This document shows, in pieces, positions 1-5,125 of a stretch of DNA of 5,125 bases. The notes below the pieces were generated by a model. It saw nothing but the letters and a program-made list of their open reading frames with translations. It was not told the origin of the DNA and did no database searches. Every line of letters begins with the position of its first letter. The stretch's first letter is position 1. The position numbers and the translations under genes were made by a program. The DNA is from DATCIH01 sp036507955 (lineage in GTDB: Bacteria; Bacillota; Clostridia; Clostridiales; Clostridiaceae), in assembly GCA_036507955.1 (NCBI GenBank), contig DATCIH010000081.1, positions 1 to 5,125 of the forward strand, in the 5' to 3' direction.

Positions 1-157
1 TGAAGATGCATGCCTTCGACTAATCCGGCTTTACATATCCTCAGGTAGGCGAAGTATGGCACTTCACCTATTCAACACCTTTCAAAAACGCTTTGCATCC
101 GAGATGGGTTTTGCCCCAGATCAAAGATTAAAGCAAGCCTTAAGAAAATTAGAATAG
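1..157 (+). CDS. 3' end of BTAD-domain transcriptional activator (partial)
   Basis: An open frame runs from base 2 to a TAG stop at 155-157, giving the last 51 residues of a protein that starts outside the window. The visible part reads as two amphipathic helices: EDACLRLIRLYISSGRRSMA, followed by an ALHLFNTFQKRF helix, then a SEMGFAPDQRLKQAL tail. This matches the usual end of the bacterial transcriptional activator domain (pattern: LM.LY...G.R..AL..Y......L..E.G..P). In known families this TPR-like domain follows an OmpR-type winged helix (SARP-like) or ends a larger regulator, and the protein works as a cytoplasmic transcription factor. The DNA-binding part is not visible here, so the target is unknown. 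Its stop codon is separated by one base from the stop of the convergent kinase gene. Position suggests, but does not prove, a role in regulating the neighbouring envelope genes. The domain call rests on pattern recall of a short fragment. Confidence 0.72.
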   Translation, partial: EDACLRLIRLYISSGRRSMALHLFNTFQKRFASEMGFAPDQRLKQALRKLE

Positions 158-158
158 C

Positions 159-881
159 TTACTTTTTGCCATGGATGTTTTTCTTCTTATTAATAGTTTT
201 GTCATTGCCATAGTAATAGTGGTAATAATGGCCGTAATACTTTGAGCTTGTGGCATCTATCTTGTTTAGTACAACCCCAATTATGTTAGCCTTAGCTTTT
301 TCTAGAAGCTGTTTTGCTTTAATGGCAGCTTCTCTGTCAGCTTCCCCGGAAGCTACTACAAGAATACATCCATCCGCATATTGGGATACAAGCTGAGCAT
401 CAGTAACCATAATAATAGGAGGAGTGTCAAAAATAATACAGTCAAAGACTTCCCTTAGACTAGTTAAAACCTGTTTCATTTTAGCTGAAGATAACATTTC
501 CGTAGGATTAGGAGGCCTTTTCCCAGTTGTAAGTATAAATAACCCTTCCACAGAAGTCTTTTTCATAACTTCTTCTAGCTTTGCTTCCCCTATCATAAGG
601 CTTGATAAGCCTATAGTATTAGTAACGCCAAAGTTTTTATGAAGCCTTGGCTTCCTTAAATCACAATCGATTAAGAGAGTTCTCTTTCCTTCCATAGCCA
701 TGACTACTGCTAAATTGGAAGAAGTAGTGGATTTCCCTTCTCCTGGCCCTGAACTAGTAATCATTATAGTTTTCAAATCCTTATCAAAAGAGGAAAACTG
801 AATATTAGATCTTAAAGTTCTATAGGCTTCTGACATTGGAGATTTTGGATCCTTTATAGTATACAAATTTATATTTTCCAT
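159..881 (-). CDS. cpsD: CpsD/CapB-family tyrosine-protein kinase (BY-kinase)
   Basis: This is a cytoplasmic bacterial tyrosine kinase that autophosphorylates on a C-terminal tyrosine cluster and, together with its membrane partner CpsC, controls capsule or exopolysaccharide assembly. Counting from the ATG at 881-879 (240 aa), the features in order are: the SEAYRTLRSN motif near residues 17-26, Walker A SGPGEGKS at about 44-51, Walker A' LLIDCD at about 69-74, Walker B CIIFDTPP at about 148-155, and a tyrosine cluster KYYGHYYHYYYG at about 214-225 with seven Tyr. A 15-residue Lys-rich tail follows the cluster. An upstream in-frame GTG at 890-888 would add three residues, but the ribosome site AAAGGGTG overlaps that codon and is well spaced for the ATG, so I chose the ATG. 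It is the last gene of the cpsC-cpsB-cpsD operon. The length is normal for the Firmicute form, in which the kinase is separate from its membrane activator. Confidence 0.95.
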   Translation of the reverse strand: MENINLYTIKDPKSPMSEAYRTLRSNIQFSSFDKDLKTIMITSSGPGEGKSTTSSNLAVVMAMEGKRTLLIDCDLRKPRLHKNFGVTNTIGLSSLMIGEAKLEEVMKKTSVEGLFILTTGKRPPNPTEMLSSAKMKQVLTSLREVFDCIIFDTPPIIMVTDAQLVSQYADGCILVVASGEADREAAIKAKQLLEKAKANIIGVVLNKIDATSSKYYGHYYHYYYGNDKTINKKKNIHGKK

Positions 882-887
882 TACATG

Positions 888-895
888 CACCCTTT
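888..895 (-). promoter_or_regulatory. Ribosome binding site that fixes the cpsD start
   Basis: On the - strand AAAGGGTG ends six bases before the ATG at 881-879. It covers the alternative GTG codon at 890-888, which has no correctly spaced ribosome site of its own. This supports the shorter 240-residue kinase. Confidence 0.6.
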
Positions 896-908
896 AATAT
901 TTATTTTT

Positions 909-1685
909 TCATTTATTTTTTTTCTTAAAAAATTCAAAAATGCTTTTTTTATCTGGTAACTTTTCAAAATCTTTTTTGATATCTAAGTTTTTTAGCATTG
1001 CCTGGCAATTAACTTGAACTCTTTCTTCTATTCCTATATCTATCTGGGAAGCCATATAAAAGGCATCTTTTAGTCCTGGATTCCTTCCCCCATCAGAATG
1101 TGCATCAGAAGCTATAAAGCTATATACTCCATGCCCTAAGAGAAGTTGTGAGGTTTCCTTAACTTTCTTACCAAATATTCCAGTTATACTTCCACTGTTT
1201 AATTGGAAAAGGCAGCCTTCCTCAATGAAAGAATTTATAAGTTTTGGGCTTTCTATTATAAAAACATATCTTTCCGGATGGGCTATAATTATTTTTACAC
1301 CTAAAAGCCTAAGCTCGTACAAAATATCCAAGGAGTCCTTGGGCATTTTATCCATAGAGAATTCTGCAAGCATATACTTTGTACCATTAAGCCCTGATAA
1401 TATTCCCTCCTTATAACCCTGAAGGGTATACTTATCTAATAGTATTTCCTGACCTGGCAATATCTCTATATCAATATTTAATTCTTTTGCAAATTGATTC
1501 AAGGAAGCTGTTTGATTTTTTACATCTTCATAATTATTTTCATAATACCCCTTATAATAATGAGGAGTAGCTATTATAGTTTTCGTTCCCTGGGCGCTAG
1601 CTATACGGAGCATGCTTTCCGATACCCCTATAGACCGTGACCCATCATCTATTCCAGGTATAATATGACAATGCATGTCAATCAT
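909..1685 (-). CDS. cpsB: CpsB/YwqE-type PHP-domain protein-tyrosine phosphatase
   Basis: This is a metal-dependent phosphatase of the PHP superfamily that removes phosphate from the tyrosine cluster of the partner kinase, resetting the polysaccharide switch. The 258-residue protein opens with the hallmark MIDMHCHIIPGIDDG, placing metal-binding His5 and His7 in the first PHP motif. It continues with IIATPH (His42), GQEI (Glu80), IIIAHPERY (His136, Glu138), an LNSGSITG segment near 162-169, and ASDAHSDGGRNPGL (Asp194, His196). All expected PHP metal ligands that I can place are present, so it should be active. Its length is close to the roughly 240-255 residues usual for CpsB/Wzb-replacing phosphatases. 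The ATG start at 1685 has AAGGA five bases upstream. It lies 18 bases after cpsC and 27 before cpsD, so the three are almost certainly cotranscribed. The extreme C-terminus is Lys-rich and encoded by long A runs. Confidence 0.95.
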   Translation of the reverse strand: MIDMHCHIIPGIDDGSRSIGVSESMLRIASAQGTKTIIATPHYYKGYYENNYEDVKNQTASLNQFAKELNIDIEILPGQEILLDKYTLQGYKEGILSGLNGTKYMLAEFSMDKMPKDSLDILYELRLLGVKIIIAHPERYVFIIESPKLINSFIEEGCLFQLNSGSITGIFGKKVKETSQLLLGHGVYSFIASDAHSDGGRNPGLKDAFYMASQIDIGIEERVQVNCQAMLKNLDIKKDFEKLPDKKSIFEFFKKKNK

Positions 1686-1703
1686 ACATATCCTTCTTTC
1701 TAT

Positions 1704-2408
1704 TTAGCTTCTATTATCTTGACTTTTAGGAATCATTCCAATAATAGGCAGACCTAAATACTTTTCTACATCACTTTCAGTTTTTATGGTATTATCTAAG
1801 GTTTCAAGTAAAAATGCAATACCTACAGAAACCATTATCCCTAAGAAAAAGGCTATTGCAATATATAACTTTTTATTTGGTTTAACTGGAGCTTTAGGCA
1901 TGTCCGCTTTATCCATTATTTGAATATCCCCACCAGTTGGAAATACGCTTTTACTCTGATATATGAAAGCATCACTAACTGCATTTATTATATCCATGGC
2001 ATCCTTTGGATCACCACTTTGTGCTTTTATAATTAAAATTTGCGTTCCAGTTTGAGGAGTTACCGTAATGCTTTTTTGAAGTTGGTTCAAAGTCATATCT
2101 GAATTTAAGCCATCTAATGCCTTTTGTGCAACTAACTTTGATTGGGCTATTTCCACATAGGTCTTTATTAAACTTTGATACATCATCACATCAGTATAGT
2201 TTGAGGAAGCGTTTGCAGCACTATTCGCTGAGGCTTGCGGTTTTCCCACTATTATACTCGTCTGTGCTTCATATACAGGTTTCATCACAAAGAAGCTAAT
2301 AACTGCAGCAACTATAACTGCGAGTAGTGTTATTAATATAATTAGTTTCTTTCTTTTTATTACAATCCCCACATAATCCATCAAATTTAGGGTATTTTCA
2401 TCATTCAT
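1704..2408 (-). CDS. cpsC: CpsC/CapA-type Wzz-family polysaccharide co-polymerase and kinase activator
   Basis: This is a membrane protein that sets polysaccharide chain length or export and whose cytoplasmic C-terminal tail activates the CpsD kinase. In the 234-residue protein, LMDYVGIVIKRKK (about 9-21) leads into a first membrane helix at about 22-42. An extracytoplasmic Wzz-like domain spans about 43-180, with an Ala/Ser/Asn-rich insert at about 57-70. The proline-rich Wzz signature MPKAPVKPNKK (170-180) precedes the second membrane helix at about 181-201. The cytoplasmic tail ETLDNTIKTESDVEKYLGLP is the conserved kinase-contact end. The ATG start has a strong site GGGAGGA five bases upstream. 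It is the first gene of the operon and is read from the promoter at 2459-2487. It lacks the fused kinase domain seen in the proteobacterial Wzc form, as expected for Firmicutes. Confidence 0.94.
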   Translation of the reverse strand: MNDENTLNLMDYVGIVIKRKKLIILITLLAVIVAAVISFFVMKPVYEAQTSIIVGKPQASANSAANASSNYTDVMMYQSLIKTYVEIAQSKLVAQKALDGLNSDMTLNQLQKSITVTPQTGTQILIIKAQSGDPKDAMDIINAVSDAFIYQSKSVFPTGGDIQIMDKADMPKAPVKPNKKLYIAIAFFLGIMVSVGIAFLLETLDNTIKTESDVEKYLGLPIIGMIPKSQDNRS

Positions 2409-2458
2409 TGTATTCCTCCCAGTAGATTATCTAATAATTTAAAGATTACACAACTTAT

Positions 2459-2487
2459 ATTTTAGCATGCATTATCTTGTCTGTAAA
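2459..2487 (-). promoter_or_regulatory. Sigma-A-type promoter of the cpsCBD operon
   Basis: On the - strand a -35 box TTTACA (2487-2482) is followed, after exactly 17 bases, by a -10 box TAAAAT (2464-2459). Each differs from consensus at one position. Transcription would start near 2452, leaving a leader of about 45 bases before the cpsC ATG. A second, overlapping possibility is TTGACT (2502-2497) with GATAAT (2476-2471), but its 20-base spacer is long. Confidence 0.6.
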
Positions 2488-2552
2488 CCTAAATAAAGTC
2501 AATATTTATATACTAAATGCAAACAATTTATCACTAATCCCAATCCGTAAAA

Positions 2553-2558
2553 TATAAT
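2553..2558 (+). promoter_or_regulatory. Possible distal -10 box (TATAAT) for the SGNH-like gene
   Basis: This is a perfect TATAAT on the + strand, but the hexamer 17 bases upstream (ATCACT at 2530-2535) matches the -35 consensus at only three positions. In DNA this AT-rich a chance hit is possible. If used, it would give a leader of roughly 160 bases that includes the direct repeats and micro-ORF. Confidence 0.22.
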
Positions 2559-2620
2559 TCCTTACAATATTTGCGAAATTACCTGTTTAAAAGCTTTTAT
2601 TCTATGAAATTTTCTAATTT

Positions 2621-2649
2621 TTCTCAAATTAAATGAAATTTTATATAAA
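2621..2649 (+). promoter_or_regulatory. Candidate proximal promoter of the SGNH-like gene
   Basis: TTCTCA (2621-2626, four of six matches to the -35 consensus) is followed after 17 bases by TATAAA (2644-2649, five of six matches to the -10 consensus). Transcription would start near 2656, about 67 bases before the ATG at 2723. The second copy of the ATGAAATTTT repeat lies in the spacer, so a repressor or activator could bind there. The matches are modest and the DNA is AT-rich. Confidence 0.35.
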
Positions 2650-2662
2650 GGTGGAAATAAAT

Positions 2663-2680
2663 ATGCTAATATATAAATAG
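2663..2680 (+). CDS. Possible five-codon leader micro-ORF (MLIYK)
   Basis: An ATG at 2663 follows the near-ideal ribosome site AAAGGTGG (2647-2654) by eight bases, but the frame closes at TAG (2678-2680) after MLIYK. It is in the same frame as the SGNH-like gene downstream. It could be a leader peptide, a relic of an older start, or chance. If the promoter at 2621-2649 is the real one, the ribosome site would not be transcribed and the micro-ORF would be silent. Confidence 0.2.
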   Translation: MLIYK

Positions 2681-2709
2681 TTTATTTTATATGGAACATT
2701 GTTTTCGTT

Positions 2710-2714
2710 GGGAG
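2710..2714 (+). promoter_or_regulatory. Ribosome binding site that fixes the SGNH-like start
   Basis: GGGAG lies eight bases before the ATG at 2723-2725. The longer in-frame TTG start at 2699 has no ribosome site before it. The shorter start also places the basic MRKK directly ahead of the membrane helix, as expected. Confidence 0.6.
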
Positions 2715-2722
2715 TAATAAAT

Positions 2723-3916
2723 ATGAGAAAAAAAATTGACCTATATAATGTTTTAATAGTTTTATTATCTATAATGCTAATAGTGATTTTAGTAGCAGGG
2801 AAAATGAAAGATAACAAAGAAGCCCTTAAAGTAGCTGAATTAGTTAGAACTCAAGAAATGCTCAGCTTAGCACAAGTTACAACTCAAACTGAAGTTCCGA
2901 ACTCGAATAGTACAAGCATCTCAAGTGTACCTAAAAATGTGTATGAAAAATTAAATAGTAAGGAAAGTATATCAATACTGATTATTGGAGATTTCATTGC
3001 TGAAAGTGATGGAGTTGAGGATAAAAACAAATGGAACGTAAAATTGTCAAATAATATAGAAAGCCTTTATGAGGTTAAGCCTACTATTAAATTGCTTACC
3101 TTACCTAAGGGAAATGCCTTAACCTCTTGGAGCAAATATATGGACTTAGAGGCTTTAAATAAGTATGATTTGGTTTTCTTGTGTTATGGAGAAAATGATA
3201 TAACAGATTTGACCATAGATCAGTTTCAAGGCTTATATGAAAATATTATAAGGCGAATAAATACAAATAATCCTCTAGCAGATATTGTCCCAATTATTGA
3301 AAGCTCCATCCAGCTTAATAAAACTGTTCCAGCTGCTATTATCAATATAAGCAAAAATTATGGTTTATCCTTCTTGGACATGGGCGCTGCCTATAAAGCC
3401 TCGAATGTACCTTATAACACTTTGTCAATTGATGGTATCCTTCCCAATAGCGCAGGTTGTGATATTTATGCAAATATAATAATGAAGCTAATAAAGGCTA
3501 ATGTAGCCTCTAAAAAGGTTATATCTAGCACCTTAAAGGATCCCTTATATGCAAGTTCTAAAGAATTTGACTCTTATAAATTAATTACCACTTTTGAAGA
3601 AAATACAGGCTTTACGAAAAATAATGAACTCTGGACTTCCGATCTTAAAGCCAGCGCCTTAACCACAAAATTTACCGGTAGTCTCATTGGTGCCACTGTG
3701 CAATTCGGACCAGACTGTGGAAAATTATCGGTTTTAATAGATAATAAACTTATTAAGGAATTTGATTGCTATTCACCAGTAGTTATGGAAAAGCAAATAC
3801 TTATTGCACAAAATTTAGCTGGTGATCAGCACACAATAAAATTATCACCTGCAAGAATCAAAGCCCCAAAATCTACAGGGTTCAAGATAGATATAGTTTC
3901 ACTGTTTACAAACTAA
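2723..3916 (+). CDS. Membrane-anchored SGNH/GDSL-fold protein lacking catalytic Ser and His (probable pseudo-hydrolase)
   Basis: The 397-residue protein begins with MRKK and one membrane helix at about 10-26, then a polar Ser/Thr/Asn-rich linker (about 50-72), so the rest should be outside the membrane. Residues about 83-260 match the SGNH hydrolase fold: block I ILIIGDFIAESDG (86-97), the block II Gly in LPKGNALTSW (Gly130), block III LCYGENDI (Asn158) and block V SIDGILPNSAG (235-245). In active members block I reads GDS and block V reads DG-hydrophobic-HPN. Here the nucleophile position is Phe91 (codon TTC) and the His position is Leu240 (codon CTT), while Asp237, Gly130 and Asn158 are kept. 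A C-terminal domain (about 285-397) with alternating beta-like strands, including GATVQFGPDCGKLSVLID, resembles the beta-sandwich module often found beside such esterase domains. It is likely non-hydrolytic, perhaps a glycan-binding or scaffold protein. It is divergent from the cps operon and is followed by a hairpin terminator. Confidence 0.8.
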   Translation: MRKKIDLYNVLIVLLSIMLIVILVAGKMKDNKEALKVAELVRTQEMLSLAQVTTQTEVPNSNSTSISSVPKNVYEKLNSKESISILIIGDFIAESDGVEDKNKWNVKLSNNIESLYEVKPTIKLLTLPKGNALTSWSKYMDLEALNKYDLVFLCYGENDITDLTIDQFQGLYENIIRRINTNNPLADIVPIIESSIQLNKTVPAAIINISKNYGLSFLDMGAAYKASNVPYNTLSIDGILPNSAGCDIYANIIMKLIKANVASKKVISSTLKDPLYASSKEFDSYKLITTFEENTGFTKNNELWTSDLKASALTTKFTGSLIGATVQFGPDCGKLSVLIDNKLIKEFDCYSPVVMEKQILIAQNLAGDQHTIKLSPARIKAPKSTGFKIDIVSLFTN

Positions 3917-3953
3917 CACTGGTGAAACTTGCTTGTAATGCTGCAATACTGTA

Positions 3954-3983
3954 AAAGCTCCTCTTATCACTAAGGGGAGCTTT
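3954..3983. terminator. Bidirectional intrinsic terminator between convergent genes
   Basis: AAAGCTCCTCTT (3954-3965) and AAGGGGAGCTTT (3972-3983) form a 12-pair stem with a single G-U or A-C type irregularity and a six-base loop ATCACT. It sits 37 bases after the SGNH-like stop and 11 bases past the lipoprotein stop on the other strand. The following T tract is TTTCATATTT on the + strand and TTTTACAG on the - strand, both short, so termination works mainly through the strong stem. Confidence 0.8.
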
Positions 3984-3994
3984 CATATTTGCAA

Positions 3995-4969
3995 TTACTT
4001 ATAATTCTCTTTTGCATATTTTACAACTGTAGCAATATCCTTGTTATTAAAGGAATCATTCATTTTTTTATCGAAAGCATTATCAGATATAAATTCTTTA
4101 CCCTTTTGAAAATAGATGCTACTTATCTTAGTAGGTGTATCCCCTGAGCTTTGATAATTCCCGATTACAACAATATCTTTTAAATTGTCTTTATTTACAT
4201 CTACAAAAGATAAGGCTAGAATTTCATTAAACATGCCCTTTTGATTGCCATAAAAATCAGGTAATCTGTAAAGAACCTTATTGTTACTGTCCACTAAATA
4301 AAAAATTACAATTGTATTAACATCTTCTGGTTTAGATCCGGATATTAATTTAACCTCACCATAGTTTTCTAACATCACTGGGAAGCATTGATTTTCTATA
4401 ACCTGTAACCCACCATCCTTCAAGTCATTTAAGCTGCGTTCCACCTTGGTGTCACTATTAATAAGTGGAAAGCTTCCTTCCCCAATCCCCCATAAATTAT
4501 TGGTACTACTGCTGGAATTATATTTAATAGTCAAGGTAACATTATTATCTTTAAAATCTATAGAGACCGTACCAGAGTGGTCCCAGCCATCATTATCAAA
4601 CTCCATGTTGAATTTATTATTTTCGATTTTCCCATTAATATCTACATTTGCAATGTGGGTAACATTCTCAGTGGAGTCGCTAACCACGCCTTTAAGCGTG
4701 CCTTCTTTACTCACTTCTATATTTAGTACCATACCATATTTATAATCATCTTTTAAACTCAGTTCCTTTAGCCATAAGCCACTGTACTTTGAATAATCAA
4801 TTGTGGGGATTGGAGTGGCAGATTGTTGATTTACTACTTTCGTATTATCCGTTGGGCTCATGGTAGCTGCAGTTTTGCAGCCAGTCAATGTGGTTGCAAC
4901 TATAAAAGTAATTAATAGTGCTGCTACAGTTGCATTTAACCTGGATATTTTCTTATAATTATGTGTCAT
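3995..4969 (-). CDS. Uncharacterised lipoprotein with lipocalin-like beta domain and DxNxDxxxD motif
   Basis: I do not recognise a named family. The 324-residue protein has a lipoprotein signal: a basic start (HNYKKISR), a hydrophobic stretch at about 13-27 and the lipobox LTGC with Cys31. It should therefore be lipid-anchored on the outer face of the membrane. A Thr/Pro/Gln-rich linker (about 33-57) leads to SGLWLKELS (63-71). There follows a region of alternating beta strands (about 78-170) that resembles small beta-barrel domains of surface lipoproteins. The C-terminal part (about 185-324) contains VDVNKDNLKDIVVIGNY, in which Asp257, Asn259, Asp261 and Asp265 form a DxNxDxxxD loop like the calcium sites of FG-GAP/VCBS-type repeats. 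Only one such motif is visible. The ATG start has an excellent AAAGGAGA site upstream. It follows a - strand gene by 22 bases, probably in one operon, and converges on the SGNH-like gene. Confidence 0.8.
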   Translation of the reverse strand: MTHNYKKISRLNATVAALLITFIVATTLTGCKTAATMSPTDNTKVVNQQSATPIPTIDYSKYSGLWLKELSLKDDYKYGMVLNIEVSKEGTLKGVVSDSTENVTHIANVDINGKIENNKFNMEFDNDGWDHSGTVSIDFKDNNVTLTIKYNSSSSTNNLWGIGEGSFPLINSDTKVERSLNDLKDGGLQVIENQCFPVMLENYGEVKLISGSKPEDVNTIVIFYLVDSNNKVLYRLPDFYGNQKGMFNEILALSFVDVNKDNLKDIVVIGNYQSSGDTPTKISSIYFQKGKEFISDNAFDKKMNDSFNNKDIATVVKYAKENYK

Positions 4970-4991
4970 TATTTTCTCCTTTATAACTGCT

Positions 4992-5125
4992 CTATAGCTT
5001 ACCTGAATTAACTCTATTATAAATTGTCACCTTATTATCTTTAATATCCACAGAGCCTACTGTAAGGGAATTGTCAGGATTTTTAATTATATACAAGGTG
5101 GGTGTATCCTTTGTACCATATAAAA
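4992..5125 (-). CDS. 3' end of an unidentified protein (partial)
   Basis: On the - strand an open frame enters from the right edge and ends at TAG (4994-4992), giving the last 43 residues. The sequence has short alternating hydrophobic strands (TPTLYIIK, LTVGSVDIKD, NKVTIYNRV), which suggests a beta-rich end of an extracytoplasmic protein. No family can be named from this fragment. Its stop lies 22 bases before the lipoprotein ATG, and that gap carries the lipoprotein ribosome site and no terminator, so the two genes are probably cotranscribed. Coding use is supported by the spacing and by the uninterrupted frame, while the other two - strand frames close within the last 50 bases of the window. 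Confidence 0.6.
   Translation of the reverse strand, partial: LYGTKDTPTLYIIKNPDNSLTVGSVDIKDNKVTIYNRVNSGKL

Larger units (their letters stand above)
2409..2722. other. Divergent intergenic region between cpsC and the SGNH-like gene
   Basis: This 314-base, very AT-rich stretch separates two divergent genes. It holds the cpsC ribosome site and promoter on the left. On the right are weaker + strand promoter candidates, a 10-base direct repeat (ATGAAATTTT at 2604-2613 and 2633-2642), a 12-base perfect palindrome TAAAAGCTTTTA at 2588-2599, and a five-codon micro-ORF. I see no structured riboswitch, tRNA or terminator in it. Confidence 0.7.

Noticed and set aside
424..642. Open frame on the + strand inside cpsD
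   Set aside because: It lies wholly opposite a clear kinase coding sequence and shows no domain or ribosome site.
882..890. Upstream GTG start for cpsD adding three residues
   Set aside because: The ribosome site AAAGGGTG overlaps this codon and is correctly spaced for the ATG at 881-879, so the shorter protein is preferred.
1225..1416. Open frame on the + strand inside cpsB
   Set aside because: It is antisense to conserved PHP motifs and its sequence looks like a shadow of them.
2117..2299. Open frame on the + strand inside cpsC
   Set aside because: It is antisense to the Wzz extracytoplasmic domain with no supporting signals.
2699..2722. TTG start extending the SGNH-like protein by eight residues
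   Set aside because: No ribosome site lies before it, whereas the ATG at 2723 has GGGAG eight bases upstream and places MRKK at the start of the signal anchor.
4688..4703. Small hairpin CACGC-CTTTAA-GCGTG inside the lipoprotein gene
   Set aside because: A five-pair stem in coding sequence without a T tract is expected by chance.
4446..4745. 99-codon open frame on the + strand inside the lipoprotein gene
   Set aside because: It is hydrophobic only because it mirrors beta-strand codons of the opposite strand; it has no good ribosome site and overlaps a well-supported gene entirely.
1..5125. CRISPR array, insertion sequence, tRNA or rRNA, phage attachment site
   Set aside because: I found no regularly spaced repeats, transposase motifs, terminal inverted repeats, cloverleaf or rRNA-like sequence in the window.

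Overview
The window is AT-rich DNA with strong AGGAGG-type ribosome binding sites, a typical Gram-positive lipobox, and the Firmicute three-gene split of the polysaccharide co-polymerase, PHP phosphatase and tyrosine kinase. Together these point to a clostridium-like member of the Firmicutes. No species can be named from the sequence alone.

Layout from left to right. (1) At 1-157, on the + strand, lies the 3' end of a gene whose last 51 codons look like the end of a bacterial transcriptional activator (BTAD) domain, probably a large transcriptional activator. (2) At 159-2408, on the - strand, lies a compact operon read right to left: cpsC-like (membrane co-polymerase/kinase activator), cpsB-like (PHP-type tyrosine phosphatase) and cpsD-like (BY-kinase), with gaps of 18 and 27 bases. 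A good sigma-A-type promoter (TTTACA-17-TAAAAT) lies at 2459-2487. The operon ends one base from the stop codon of the convergent BTAD gene, so no glycosyltransferase follows it directly. (3) At 2409-2722 lies a 314-base divergent intergenic region with the cps promoter, weaker + strand promoter candidates, short repeats and a five-codon micro-ORF. (4) At 2723-3916, on the + strand, lies a membrane-anchored SGNH-fold protein with a C-terminal beta-rich domain. Both the nucleophile Ser and the catalytic His positions are substituted, so it looks like a pseudo-enzyme. (5) A bidirectional hairpin terminator lies at 3954-3983. (6) At 3995-4969, on the - strand, lies an uncharacterised lipoprotein, preceded at 22 bases by the 3' end of another - strand gene (4992-5125) that runs off the window.

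How the parts may work together: CpsC, CpsB and CpsD form the standard phosphotyrosine switch controlling chain length or export of surface polysaccharide. The divergent SGNH-like protein and the lipoprotein are predicted to act outside the membrane, which fits a cell-envelope or exopolysaccharide locus. The link between the SGNH-like protein and the kinase operon is inferred from position only. The most notable observation is the SGNH-like protein that keeps the fold landmarks but lacks two catalytic residues.
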